From: Carettochelys insculpta
Taxonomy: Eukaryota > Chordata > Testudines > Carettochelyidae
Direction: 5' to 3'
Length of the DNA stretch: 64,000 nt
Assembly: GCF_033958435.1 (NCBI RefSeq)
Contig: NC_134152.1
Coordinates: 11,828,001-11,892,000, forward strand
This document shows, piece after piece, positions 1 through 12,444 of the stretch (within the stretch, counting starts at the first letter, position 1; every line of letters starts with the position of its first letter). The position numbers were made by a program, and so were the translations under genes. The notes beneath the pieces were generated by a model that worked only from the letters and a program-made list of their open reading frames with translations, was not told where the DNA came from and ran no database searches.

Positions 1-2020
1 TCTGAGGAAACCCCCATGTGTGAAAGATCGGTCGTAGCAGATCGGAACGGATCTGCCATTCGTGCGTGAGTGCAAAGCGCCTGCTCAGCTGGTCTGCTTT
101 CACGTTGTGAGCGCCCGGCAAATACGAGGCTTTCAACGTTATATTGTTGGCGATGCACCAGTTCCACAGCCGGACTGCTTCCGCACATAGGGCACGGGAT
201 CGAGCTCCTCCTTGTCGATTTATATAAAACATGGTGGAGGTATTGTCTGTATTGATTCCGACTACTTTGCCTTGTACGTGGTCTCGAAAGTGTTTGCAGG
301 CGTTGAACACTGCTCTGAGCTCCAGTATATTTATGTGCAGTGACTGTTCCGTAGGGGACCATAGTCCTTGCGTCACTTTGTCGTCGATGTGAGCTCCCCA
401 TCCTATGTGGGAAGCGTCTGTAGTAAGAAAAATAGAGATTTGTGGTTGGTGAAAGGGTACCCCCTGTCAGCATGTTCTTGGGGTTTACCCGCCACTGCAG
501 GGATCTGCGCACCTCTGTCGTGGGCAACACCACCCTGCGGACAGTGCGGGATGCCGGCTTGTAGACGCTCGCCAGCCAATGTTGCAGGCTGCGCATATGC
601 AATCTGGCGTTCTGCACCACAAACGTTGCTGCTGCCATGTGGCCTAGCAGCTGCAAGTACATTAAGACCGGCACCGTGGGGTTGTATGTAATGACTTGCA
701 CCAGCGAACTGATGGCGTGAAAGCGGGCATCGGGTAGATGGACCCTTGCTGTAATAGAGTTATATGTGCCCCTATGAACTCTATGTCTTGCGTGGGGTCG
801 GTCTTGGACTTCGCGAGGTTGATGACTAGGCCCAGCGAAGAAAACGTGTCTGCTGTTACGCGTATCATGCGTAGTACCTCTGCCTTCGAGGCCCCTTTCA
901 GTAGGCAGTCGTCCAGATATGGGAATATAAATACCCCTTGTCTGTGCACGTAGGCTGACACCACTGCCAGGGTTTTGGTTAAGACTCTGGGGGCCGAGGA
1001 GAGGCCAAACGAAAGAACCTTGTATTGGAAATTCTCCTTGCCGACCATAAAACGGAGAAAGCGTCTGTGTGCCGGGTGGATCGTTATATGAAAATACGCA
1101 TCTTGTAAGTCGAGGGCTGCAAACCAATCTCCATCGTCCAGTGTCGTGAGTATAGAGGCGACTGTGATCATCTGAAAACGTCGTTTGCGCAAGTACCGGT
1201 TGAGGCCCCGAAGATCTAAGATGGGCCTCCAGCCTCCTGTTTTCTTCTCTGTGAGGAAGTATCGTGAATAAAAACCTTTCCCCTGGAATCGCTTTGGCAC
1301 TCTTTCCACCGCCCCTATGAACATAAGGTGGTCCACTTCCTGTTTGAGTCTCACCTCGTGGGAAGCATCCCTGAGGTGGGGCCTGGGCGGAGGTTTCAGC
1401 GGTGGGAGCGACTGGAAGGGGATTGCGTAACCCGTGGGTATGATCTCCAGTACCCATTTGTCTGTAGTGATCTTTTGCCATTGGGGGTGGAACGGTTGGA
1501 GGCGATGATGGAACATTAGCTGGGGATGGCATTGCGCGATGGTAGTGACAGTGCAGCCCTCGACCTGCCCGTCAAACTTGTTGCCTTTGGGCCTGCCCTG
1601 AGGACGCACGGCTTTGTTGGGAACGTCGCCGAGGAGTTCTATGCTGTTGCTGCTGTTGATGTCGCCCTTGGTCGTAGCCCCGTTGGTACTGAGCACGCTG
1701 TGGTTGGTATGGGTATCGTCTTTGTTGAGGGTAATACTTTTTCTTCCTGTATGGACGGGTATAAATACCCAGGGTTCTGAGTGTAGCTCTTGAGTCCTTA
1801 CTGGAGTGAAGGACCGAATCGGTTGAATCTGCAAACAACTTCTGCATGTCAAAGGGGAGATCAACAATCTTCGCCTGCAGATCCCTTGGGATACCCGATG
1901 TCTGAAGCCAGGATTCCCTGCGCATGACCACTGCTGTAGCCGTTGAGCGTGCCGCCGTGTCTGCCACATCCAGGGCGATCTGGACTCCTGTCCTCGAAGC
2001 TGCATAGCCCTCTTGCACAA
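1..2020 (-). pseudogene. DIRS copy 1 reverse transcriptase and RNase H
   Basis: The frame open from 2020 to 662 encodes the RT. Recognisable blocks are KITTDKWVLEI, GGWRPILDLRGLNRYLRKR, GDWFAALDLQDAYFHI and the catalytic IFPYLDDCLLKG (codons at 909-920), typical of DIRS/Gypsy-lineage RTs. It is in the +1 frame relative to gag and overlaps its end. The RNase H continues leftward in another frame (1-660), where the homologue of the copy 3 segment with TDNTSTMFYINRQGGA can be read in pieces. The frame is broken near 670. The recombinase that should follow is outside the window. Confidence 0.82.
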
Positions 2021-3798
2021 TCACCTTCAGCACCGGCTTCTTATCTTCCGGAAGCGAATCCATGAGAGAAGTAAGCCTGGAGTAATTGTCGAAATTATGG
2101 TTTACTAGATGTGCTGCATAATCTGCCATTCTCAACAGCAGGGTGGAGAAGGAGTATACCTTTCTGCCGAACAGCTCTAGCTTCTTGGCATCTCTGTCCG
2201 TACCCCCCTCTTTGTACTGGGAAGTCTTTGATCTCTGCTGAGACGATTCTACCACCAATGAATTTGGTTGTGGGTGACTAAAAAGGAACTCCATGCCCTT
2301 CGCTGGGATGAAGTATTTCTTATCCGCTCTCTTGTTTGTAGGTGGAGCGGAAGCCGGGGTCTGCCATATGGTAGTGGCTGACTCCATGATGGCTTCGTCA
2401 AGCGGGATAGCGATTTTGGATGAAGCCGGGGGTCTCAGATTTTTGAGGAGTTTGTGATGCTTCTCCTGTACCTCTGCTGTTTGGATGCCTTGCGTGAAAG
2501 CCACCCTTTTAAACAGCTCCTGAAACTGTTTGAGGTCGTCCGGTGGAGCAACGTCCCCAGGGGCCGTAGCCTCGTCGGGGGAGGACAAGGAGGAACCACT
2601 AGGGTAAGCCTCCCTCGAACTCTCAGGTTCTTGCGGTCGATGGTACACCCGCTCGCTAGAGGCTTGGGAAGGAAAGTCTCGGGGTTCCAAAATCAACTCC
2701 CGTTGAGACAACTGTGTTTCCGTCCCCATCCGAGAGTGTCCGCGGGGGTATTGGATGGTTGGGGGGGGACCTGCCCCTAGGTGTATGCCTGGGGTGTCTG
2801 TGCCCAGCATGGTAAGAGTGACCATGGCAGCACGGGCACGGTTCCTGGGATGGAGAGCTGGACCACTCTCGGGGTGCGTACCCCCCGTGTCTGGGAGAGT
2901 GAGATCTCCCAGATGATTCAGACAGTGGTGAAACTGGTTTGTGATAGTACTCCAAGGGATCCAATCCCAGAAAAGGCGAAGGTGGCCCAAGCCATGGTGA
3001 TGCTGGTTGGAGGAACGGAGAAGGAGGCTCTGGGTAGGCTGGAGGAGACCCATGTCTTCTGGGTGGCGTGTGCAGCATAAGGGGAGGGCTTGTTGAGAGT
3101 AGCATTGCAGCCCTGTCCGGAGAAGGGCTGCGGTGCCGGGTTTTTGCTCTTGCCTTACCCCTCCCGTGCCGGGGATCTCGGCCCTGCTGTCAGCGCCACA
3201 CTCAGCTGCAGTGCCGCGCGGATAACGTCCTCCGGTGCCTGCAGGCTGCGTGCCTGTTGGCCCTGCACCGCTGGCGCCGCGGGGGTCGGTGCCGCTTGTG
3301 GTGGTGCCGCCGGTTCCGGCGCTTGCCTGGCCGCCGCTCTGGGAGCAGCGTGTGCTGGCTGTTTAGTAATCGGAGGCTCAGCCTCTGCCACGTGCGCTGC
3401 TGCACTGCCGCTTGTTTGTATCTGTGGCTGGGGGCTGTGTGCTACGCCCGTCCCACTCGCTGTGACGGCCGGCAGGGATCGGGCTGGAGAGAGCTTCCTC
3501 TGTTTCTGCACCAAGGGAGTGAGGGAAGCCACCTTCCTTTTATGGAGACCGGGGGTCCCTCCGATTGAGGCCTCTCCGTCACATCGGGCTGGAGGGCCTT
3601 ATCAAACAACAGCATTTTCAGCCGCATTTCTCTGTCTTTTCTGGCCCTGGCTGTGAGCTTTGCACAATGGGAACACTTCTGGGTAACGTGTGATTCCCCC
3701 AGGCACCTAATGCATTGACTATGCCCATTGGAGGCCGGCATAGCTTCACAGCAGGACTCACGGCAGGACTCACACTTTTTGAATCCTGAAGAGGACAT
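1572..3798 (-). pseudogene. DIRS copy 1 gag-like protein with LAP2alpha-related domain, frameshifted
   Basis: The start codon is at 3796-3798 (MSSSGFKKCESC). The N-terminus has a Cys/His-rich zinc-ribbon-like segment (CxxC, then HxxxC, then CxxC) before ARARKDREMRLK. A Pro/Ser/Arg-rich linker follows, then a helical domain containing LFGRKVYSFSTLLLRMADY, SLMDSLPEDKKPVLKV and VADTAARS. That domain resembles the C-terminal region of LAP2alpha, which is known to derive from a DIRS-like gag. The reading frame changes between about 3450 and 3053, so no intact protein is made, but the C-terminal 493 codons to 1572 are open. The tail is Arg/Gln-rich. It overlaps the RT frame that opens upstream of its stop. 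Confidence 0.82.
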
Positions 3799-4089
3799 CG
3801 TGGTGAGTCTTTGAGTTGTTAATAGGGTACTTGGCACTAGATCTGTGCCTGTTCCCCTTTCGCGGACCGCAGCCCGCCGCGGCCGGAGGCCTACTGGCCT
3901 TCACGTCCCCGCGTCTTCTCCGCTCCTCTCTCTCTTTTCTAAATCTTTATATATATATTTTTTGTCCTTTCTTCTTTTTCTCCTTTTTTTTTTTTTTGCA
4001 AGAAAAAAATCAACAGTTTACACTAAAAAAAACCTCTAATTAAGCTGACTCTGGCCGTAGCCTGAGTGGATTCTGTCTGCAGCCGATGG

Positions 4090-4254
4090 CGGTTGAGAAG
4101 GAACTGGCGGGGACCGGATCACGCACGTGGCTGGGGACGCGCAAGGGAGCGGTGCGCACCGGCGCATGCGCGGTCTGGGAGAAACTGCTGGAAAGTTTCC
4201 GATCTGTGGCACCGGGGCGAGCCCAACACCTATTGTGGAGCACCCACGGGGACA
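4090..4254 (-). repeat. DIRS copy 1 inverted terminal repeat (sense 5' end)
   Basis: Reverse complement of the left terminal repeats of copies 2 and 3. It contains GGCGCATGCGCGG (NRF1-like) and CACGTGG (E-box), consistent with an internal promoter at the 5' end of the element; promoter function is inferred. Confidence 0.75.
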
Positions 4255-4276
4255 CTCGTAGAAGAATCACTTTTAC

Positions 4277-5108
<832 letters not shown>

Positions 5109-5261
5109 CTACAAAATATATAGTTCAATTAGTATTTAAGGAAATGTACTTATTGCTCACTGTTCAATTCATCACTTGTTCCTACTCAGGCCTGTTTCAC
5201 AGACCTACTCAATTAACACAGCAGAATAGCGAAACACAAAGCTATAGTGGTTTATTCTGAA

Positions 5262-7105
5262 GACTATTATGAAGCAAATAATTAAGGAATAATTAAGGAT
5301 AATGGAACAAATAATTAAGGAATCCATCTGCAAACATCTGGAAGATGATAAGGTGATAGGTAACAGTCAGCATGGATTTGTCAGGAACAAATCACGCCAA
5401 GCCAACCTGATAGCTTTTTTTTGATAGGATAACAAGCCTTGAGGATAAAGGGGAAATGATTGATGTGGTATATCCAGACTTCACTAAAGCATTTGATACA
5501 TATCACATGACCTTCTTATCAGTAAACTAGAGAAATGCAACCTAGAAGGGCCTACTACCAGGTGGGCGTATAACTGGTTGGATAATGGTTATTTGTTGTT
5601 TACAGTCAGGCTCGGGGTTCTGTATCGTCAGTTTTGGAGTCAGTTCTGTTCAACACCTTCATAAATTATACAGATAATGGCATAGAGTGTACACTTATCA
5701 CATTTACAATTTATACCAACCTGGGAGGGGTTGCAAGTGCTTTAGAGGATAAGGTCAGAATTCAAAAAAAATTTGGACAAACTGGACAAATGGTCCAAGG
5801 CAAATAGGACCAAGTTCAGTAATGAGAAAAACAAATTACTCCACTTAGTAAGGAACAATCCGTTTTGCACATAAAATATGGGAACTGACTCCCTAGGAAG
5901 GAGTACTGCAAAAAGGGATCTAGGATCATAGTGGACCACAAGCTGAGTATGAGTCAACAGTGTGACACTCGTACAAAAAAAATCAAACATGATTCTGGGA
6001 TGCATTAACAGGAACGTTGTGAGCAACACACAAGAAGTCATTTCTCTGCTCTACTCTGCACTGATTAGGCCTCAACTGGAGAAATGTGTCCAGTTCTGGG
6101 CCCCACATTTTAGGAAGGATGCGGAAAAATTGGAAAAGGTCCAGAAAAGAGCAACTAAAATGTTTAACAGTCTCGAAATTATGACCAATGAGAGAAGATT
6201 AAAATAATTGGGTTTGTCTAGTTTAGAAAAGAGAAGGCTGAGAGGGGACATGATAGCAATTATCAAGTACCTAAAATGGTATTACAAGGAGGAGGGAGAA
6301 AAATTATTCTCCGTAGTCACTGATGATAGGACAAGAAGGTTAAATTGCATTAAAGATTTATAATTTCCTGTCAGGGTGGTTAATTACTGGAATAAATTGC
6401 CAATGGTGGTTCTAGAATCTCCATCATTGAGATACCTGAGAACAGGTTAGGTAAAATATCTAGCAGGGATGATACAGATCAGTGTATCTCAACTTTATTT
6501 AAGAAAAAAAAAGTACCCCTTTAAAAAATATGGTAAGTACCTTCAAACTTCTCTCACATTCCCCAAAGGGTATGCGTACCCCTGGTTGAGAAACATGGCC
6601 CTAATGTAATCTGAGGTCTCAAAACATGTGCCATTCAACCTTTCCAGACTACTGTACCATTTTCAGGAGTCAGAGTTGGTTTGCATACCTCCGGGTTGCA
6701 CCTCCCTTAAAAACTAAATACTTACAAAAACATGCAGAAATATCATAGAAGACTTCTGCTGGAAGTCTTGACTTTCTACCATCTTATCAAATAAATGAAT
6801 TGGAACAGAAATATGTATTTATATTTCAGTGTAAGGCACATGTCATTGTCACCAGTCATTGTCTGAATCAACTTTTCGACTGTACTGATTTAACTAAAGC
6901 TTTAATGGAGCTTGATGGAAAACTAGGCAAATATCTAGATGAGCTGCTGTTCTCCCTGAAAGATTTCAGTGCACCTCCCAGGGTACACACATGCCTGGCT
7001 GAGAAAAACTGATACAGATGGTGTTAGTCCTGCCATGGGGGCAGGGGACTGGACTTGATCACCTCTTGAGGCCCCTTCCAATTCTAGCATTCTATGATTC
7101 TACCC
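5262..7105 (+). mobile_element. CR1 LINE 3' half, degraded, split by a hAT-like element
   Basis: Plus-strand CR1 reverse-transcriptase remnants start near 5262 and run to 6471. They can be read as the degraded equivalents of QHGF, DFTKAFD and the C-terminal CR1 block (for example [11 protein letters not shown] around 6136-6170). Many stops and frameshifts are present. The CR1 3' end resumes at 7012 with GATGGTGTTAGTCCTGCCATGG and finishes at the ATTCTATGATTCT-type 3' repeat near 7105. The 532 bp between is a younger insertion. Confidence 0.8.
6480..7011. mobile_element. Non-autonomous hAT-like element with 8 bp target duplication
   Basis: The termini are CAGTGTATCTCAAC and GCTGAGAAAAACTG, imperfect inverted repeats of the CAGTGGTTCTCAACC type found in hAT-Charlie-like MITEs. 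An exact 8 bp direct repeat ATACAGAT flanks it (6472-6479 and 7012-7019). It interrupts a CR1 LINE. No transposase is present. Confidence 0.75.
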
Positions 7106-7257
7106 ATATTTGTGGTTCTCCAAAGCAAGGTAGATAAAGAAAATCAGCTGACTACGCTCACTATAAAACTATTCTAACTGGCCATTTTAAACAAGTACTT
7201 CAAAGAACACACTATGGACAGAACTTCCATGCAATCATCACAGCAGAATCTGACATA

Positions 7258-8178
7258 CACTCAACCCTAGCTATACGAGCACAACTGGCTCCCAATTTTC
7301 TGCTCGCAGGCGAAAACTCATCAGAGGGACATTAAATTACCGTTAAAATACATATAAAAGTGTCAGATTGGTTCCTAATGCTCCAAACACAGTGAAGGAG
7401 AGCAAGCTGCAGTGCTGCTTTTGAAAAGTAAGGGAACCGGGGGTGGGTGGGGAGAAGAGGAGGGTTGGAAGGAGTTAAAGGCTGGGGGCAGTTTGGGGGC
7501 CATGAGCGGGAGAGAGGGTTAAAACCTGCAGGTGGCTCCTTTAGACCTGTAGAGGTGGCAGCGGCTTGTTCCTCCAGGCTGCAGCAGAGGTCCTGGGGGG
7601 GAGAGGGCTGCGGGGTTTGGAACAGGATGGGGTGGGTGTTGGGAGCGGTCTGTGGGGGTTGTGCAGGGAACTGTCGGCTGGGGGAATGTTGGGACTGGGT
7701 GGGGGGTGCGCAGGGAGTTGCCGCAGGGGGAGTGTTGGGATTGGGCTGGGCAGGGCTGAGGCTCTCCCTGCCCCCTAGCCAGGTACCCTGTGGCTGGAGC
7801 TGAGACAGCTGCGGGGCTGCAGGTCTCCTTGGCCAGGGACCCCACAATTGGAGGTGAGCCAGCTGCAGGGCTGCAGATCTCCTAGGCCAGGGACCCCATG
7901 GCTGGAGGTGAGCCAGCTGCGGGGCTGCAGGTCTCCCTGCACCCCAGCCAGGGACCATGTGGCTGGCTCAGCTCCAGCTGCGGATCTCCCCATGCCCCAG
8001 CCAGAAACCCCATGGCCAGTTCAGCTCCAGCTGCGGGTCTCCCTGCACCCTAGCCAGGGACCCAGTGGCTGGCTTGTATGAGCAGCAGAAGTTCACTCGC
8101 ATAGTGAACCATGGTAAGTATAAGGATCTCTCATTTTAGCGAGTACTCATAAGTACTCGTTAAATGAGGGATGAGTGC
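7258..8178. mobile_element. TIR element with GC-rich tandem-repeat interior, family unknown
   Basis: The ends are imperfect inverted repeats: CACTCAACCCTAGCTATACG at the left, and the complement of CACTCATCCCTCATTTAACG at the right. CATA flanks both sides. The interior, about 7440-8075, is strongly GC-rich, and from about 7795 it consists of diverged units of roughly 60-70 bp built on GCTGCAGGTCTCC and CCAGGGACCCCATGGCTGG. The open frames across it are by-products of base composition. No transposase was seen. Confidence 0.55.
7795..8075. repeat. GC-rich tandem repeat, about 60-70 bp unit
   Basis: Four or so diverged units. Each contains an AGCTGCGGGGCTGCAGGTCTC-like stretch followed by CCAGGGACC and TGGCTGG. 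They lie inside the TIR element. Confidence 0.6.
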
Positions 8179-8289
8179 ATATTGTACAATACTATAAATT
8201 TTTTGAAAAATGACATTTTCCTCTAATTTGGTTTTATATGATTGAAAACTATGTGACAGTAGAAAGGGCCACAGCAAAACAGTATGTGT

Positions 8290-8640
8290 ACATGGAGGCA
8301 TATCAAAGGAGGCTTTGGGGAGTAGTAATAGATCCATTATTATTTATCATCATTAATCACCTGGAAGAAGGAGTGAACAACAGCTAATTAACTACACTGA
8401 TTAAACTTGGTGGGGCAAAAACAACAGAGAAATATAGAATGGAACAAAAAGGGATTAGGAAATATGAGCAGGCAATGAGATTCAGTTTAAAAATTGTGAA
8501 GTACTAAAAGAAATGTAACTCCCATATACTGACATTTAATAGGGCAGACAAATTTAGGAAGCAGTAATGTTAAGGGAGAATGAGGCAAATGAGATAGCAT
8601 TATGCAAATAAGCAAATGAGACAAGGACTTGTAATAGGAT
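8290..8640 (+). mobile_element. Possible old CR1/L3-like LINE fragment
   Basis: The stretch around 8315-8375 reads approximately as the RT motif GS-LLFIIINHLEEGV in a decayed frame, followed by AT-rich LINE-like sequence. It is weak: no long frame and no defined ends. Confidence 0.35.
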
Positions 8641-9087
8641 CAGGCCACCAAAAAAAGCAATTCTGGGGAGAAAAAACGAAGAAACTTCACTCAAGAAGCA
8701 ACCTAACAACTGCATTCACTTTGTGGCAGCACAATAAAAAGGGTGGGCAAGATACTCCCTCTGGCCCTATCTAGCCTGCCAAGCTGTCCCACTAGGACTC
8801 TCAGGCACAGAGCGGCCCTACTCTGCTTTAGCGTAGCTTCCTGATCCCTGTCCTCCTCTGCTCCACACCCCAGGGAGAGGGGAAGGCTTTGTGCACTGCA
8901 CCTGGCCCCCAGTAAATTCTCTCAGATCCTAATGCCAACTTCCAGCCAACAGGAAGTGAGAGACTGTGCTGGAGAAAGTGGAAGACCAAGCACGCAAAAC
9001 CTCCCCTCCTCCCCTAAGCATCTGCAGCACAAAGCCATATGGAGCAGGCATCTGGGGCTCCATCAGGAAGGAAGCCTGCCTCAGGGT

Positions 9088-9325
9088 CATAGAATCCTAG
9101 GGCTGTAAGGGACCTCAGGAGGTCATCAAATCCAGCCCCCTGCCCAAAGCAGGATCAACCCCAACTAAATCATCCCACCCACAACTTTGTCAAGCCGGGA
9201 CTTAAAAATCTCTAGAGATGGAGATTCCACCACATCTCTAGGTAATGCACTCCAGTGCTTCACCACCCTCCTGGTGAAAGTTTTTCCTGATATCCAACCT
9301 ACACCTCTCAATCTGCAACTTGAGG
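9088..9325 (-). mobile_element. CR1 LINE 3' end fragment
   Basis: Classic reptile/bird CR1 3' sequence in reverse orientation, starting TCATAGAATCCTAGGGCTG and running through AGGACCTCAGGAGGTCATC-like, CCCCCTGCCCAAAGCAGG and GTTTTTCCTGATATCCAACC. It is 5' truncated, as usual for CR1. Confidence 0.88.
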
Positions 9326-11019
9326 GTCTTGCAGAGCTGCTCTCTGGGAGCTGATAAGGTAAGTGCCTCTGAGCCCAAGCCTGCCTATGGCACCCCAGCA
9401 CCTTCCTTCCCTCAACTTCCTGCCACAGGTCACCACCCAAACCTTCTGCACCCCCCCACCCCACCCCACCCCACAATTCCCTCGCAGACCCTGCTCTTCC
9501 TCCTCTAACTCCTCCTCAGGACAGAATCCTCTCCTGTACTTACATCCACTCCCAGACCTTGTTTTCCAACCCCCAGCCCCAGATTCACAAATCCCTCCTT
9601 CACCCAACCTCCCTCTATGACTCCACAGCCTTTCTTGCACCTCGGTCCCTTCCCACAACTCCCTTCTACACCCAACCTCCATCCCAGATCCTGCACCCCT
9701 CTATAGCAAAGTGCGACTCTTGACCACTTAGCAAAATCTTGGAGTGGTTCCCCTTCAAAAATTACTGCCTACCCCTAGTGTATGGCCTTGTGATGAAGGC
9801 CCTGAACCAGGACTGAGAAAGTCTGGTTTGTTTTCTGGTTCTCCCACAGAATTCCTGAGCAGTCTCAGGTAAGTCACTTAATCTATCCTGTGCCTCAGCT
9901 CCACACATGTAGAATGGAGGTAATATAGTGGTGATTGGCACCAGATTAAACAACTTGAATAGATTAGATTGATAAAGACAAAATGAAGGGAGTCAAGAAA
10001 AGAACAACACAACTAGTTGAGGGATCAATTAAGAAGACTAGAAGATCTGGATAGGCAACAGCTATGGTGAGGAGTCCAATAACTGTCCTCATATACACAG
10101 AAACAATACACATATTTAGTCAGACCATGAATTTAACATGGTACAATGAAGAGGGTAGTGACAGAATAATTGAAGTAATCAGATACAAATTAATACAGGA
10201 AAATATTTCTAAAGTCTGGAAAACTTCTAGACAGTGAATTTATTAGACTGTGGAAAACCAAGTCTTATTGTGTTGGATACAACAAATGATATTGCACATA
10301 AAAAATTGGGCACAAGCAGGCCATGGTATAAATATGCATGATGATCCCACCCTATCATTGCCCTCTTCCAGTTCTGATTTACATGCTCTGAGTGTATGGA
10401 TGAGGACAAGTCACTGCTTAACCTCCATATCGTAGCGAAACCAAGGTAAATAAGGATCTTCTTGGTAGAGAGAGATTATTGGTATCCTTGTGCAGTAAAC
10501 CACAAATTATCAGTATTCGGCAGGGTCTCACCCCAGCATTGTAAACATTACTTAGATACTTTAAACAAGATGACTTGTTATTCTGTGTTCCTTATTCTTA
10601 GCTAATTTCTCAAATCTGAATTAACTTGCCCAAATGAAGAAAATATTTTTTCCAAAACTGCTAGTGCAAACAAAAATCAGTAACAACACTTCAACAAATT
10701 TTGCATTCAATTACTTCCACCAATTCAGTAATTCAGTTTTCTTTATAAAACTCTGAAAACATGTACTTTGAGAATGGCTGTGCTCCAACCTCAACAGTAG
10801 TTAACACCAGTGTAACTAAAGATTAATGTATGCCCAGGTCATTGCATGTAAAATTTTCTGCAAGAGTATCAAGCTAGGTATTTATACATTCATAAAGTGA
10901 TCTCAGAGGGAGAGAAAGTTCTGGGCAGTGACTCTCAGCCCTCCTTACTCAGCCACAAAGACACGTTCTAGGAGTGTTAATCCTGCTGTCCTGACCAAAT
11001 TCCTATTTACTTTTAAGTA
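9326..11019. other. Intron with C-rich stretch and no gene
   Basis: 9400-9700 is a C-rich, G-poor tract whose antisense frames are compositional. The rest is AT-rich intron in which nothing was recognised. Confidence 0.55.
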
Positions 11020-11631
11020 CAGGGTGACCACTTTGCCCTATGGTAAATACTGGACAATGGCCTCCAGGGATTGGGGGCTGCTTTCCACATCAGGCCTCCA
11101 CTGCGGTGGGGGCAGCTGCCCCACAGTGAGGCACCAGGGATGGGGGCTCCATAGCCTCCCGACAAGGGTGAGCGGAGGATGGGAGCTCTGCAACCTCTTG
11201 GTAGGGGGGTGCTGAGAATAAGGGTTTCACAGCCACCCAGTGGGGGGAGGCAGGGAATGCGTCAGTTTCCCTGTGGCAGGAGTCTCTGGCTGCAGGGGTT
11301 GCTGCGCCACGGAACGGGCAGCCACCTCACACAGGAGCTTCTCCACAGTGGGAACTGCCTCCCATAGGTGTGTGGTGTCAGGAAACAAGGCAGCTGCCCC
11401 ATGGCAGAGCTCACAGGCAATGGGGGCTGCTGCCATTGGTTGCTGGGAAATGGTGCAACTCCCCCACAGAGGAGCTCCCCTGCAGTAGGAGCTGCAGCCC
11501 CAAGACACCGGGTAACAGAAGCCACACAAAATACAGGATAATTTACACATTTTTTTAAAAAAGTCAGGACACCTGTGAGACTGTTTAAATAAGGGACTGT
11601 CCTGGTAACAATGGGTCGGATGGTCACCCTA
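11020..11631. mobile_element. hAT-like non-autonomous element with GC-rich interior
   Basis: The ends read CAGGGTGACCA and TGGTCACCCTA, inverted repeats with one mismatch at the tip. Longer similarity follows (ACTGGACAATGG against GGGACTGTCC). The flanks TTTAAGTA and CATAAGTA match at 6 of 8 positions, consistent with an 8 bp target duplication. The interior is a GC-rich block of diverged repeats with no transposase. Confidence 0.55.
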
Positions 11632-11994
11632 CATAAGTAGCCAGAATTCTCCCTCCATTTTCAACAGCAGAAATTATTTTTCAATTTAATGTTGGGATAA
11701 GAGAGAGCTCAGCCCACGTAGGTTCAGTCCACACAATCTGTCTCCTTGTTATAAGTCAATCTACACTGGGTGAACGTAGAAAAAGAAACAGATCCACAGA
11801 TCTTGAGTTTTACATCTTACAGGCTCATAATATTATTTAGCAGTGATTACTACACTTTTTAATGACCATGAAAGCCTCTTTGTCACAAAGCATATATAGA
11901 AAACTGGTGAGATTAAACTGGGACAGTTACATCTTGTGCCATACATAAAACAATCCTGTTTACGCCCCACAATGACACTAGCTTTTTTACAACT

Positions 11995-12250
11995 ACATTA
12001 CATTGTTCAATTGTATTCAATTTGTGATTCACTATAGCCCCAAATTATCTTCTGCAGTACTACTGGCTAGCCAGCTACTTGTATTTGTGCTCCTGAATTT
12101 TTTTTTCCTTCTTGAGTGTAATACTCGACATTTGCCATTATTAAATATTCCTGTATTGATTTCCAATCAATTCTCCAATTTGTCACAGTCCTTATGAATT
12201 TTAATTCCATACTTCGAAGTCCTAACAACTCTTCCCATCTTATGCAAACA
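11995..12250 (-). mobile_element. Old CR1 LINE fragment
   Basis: The reverse complement corresponds to the CR1 ORF2 region that reads LKFNKDKCKVLHLG-type protein in better copies (compare 49160-49210). It includes the pattern ending in CAGTCCTTATGAATTTTAATTCC. It is heavily decayed. Confidence 0.6.
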
Positions 12251-12444
12251 TACGTGTGAAAATACCACACTTACAACTGAAAATGTGCATCTCCCTGACA
12301 AGTCAAAATCACAGGTAAGAGGCCCCAAAACAAAAAGATGATTGTTGTGATTTTCAATAGTGCTAAGTGCCCCAAAAATCAACAGAAATTGTGTGTCCAG
12401 CCCCCCGGAAAAAAAATCAAACTCTGTATATTAATTTCATGTTA

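Larger units (their letters stand above)
1..4266 (-). mobile_element. DIRS-type retrotransposon copy 1 (3' part cut by window edge)
   Basis: This minus-strand element is collinear with copies 2 and 3. Position 1 corresponds to about 36012 in copy 3, so the tyrosine recombinase, the 3' terminal repeat and the internal complementary region lie off the window. The sense 5' end is at the right. An inverted terminal repeat at about 4090-4254 carries CGCATGCGC and CACGTGG motifs and is followed by the edge sequence CCACGGGGACACTCGTAGAAG. It is flanked at 4272-4276 by TTTAC, close to the GTTAC seen beside other copies. The order from right to left is terminal repeat, A-rich leader (T-rich on the plus strand, 3945-4000), gag, RT and RNase H. 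Confidence 0.88.

Noticed and set aside
3090..3656. 188-codon plus-strand frame rich in Ala, Cys and Gly
   Set aside because: Antisense of the low-complexity Pro/Arg linker of gag.
7332..8081. Several overlapping frames in both strands in a GC-rich block
   Set aside because: Explained by a tandem repeat with few stop codons. The translations are repetitive and match no family known to me.
9165..9696. Minus-strand frames rich in Gly and Trp
   Set aside because: Composition artefact of a C-rich plus strand, partly overlapping a CR1 3' end.
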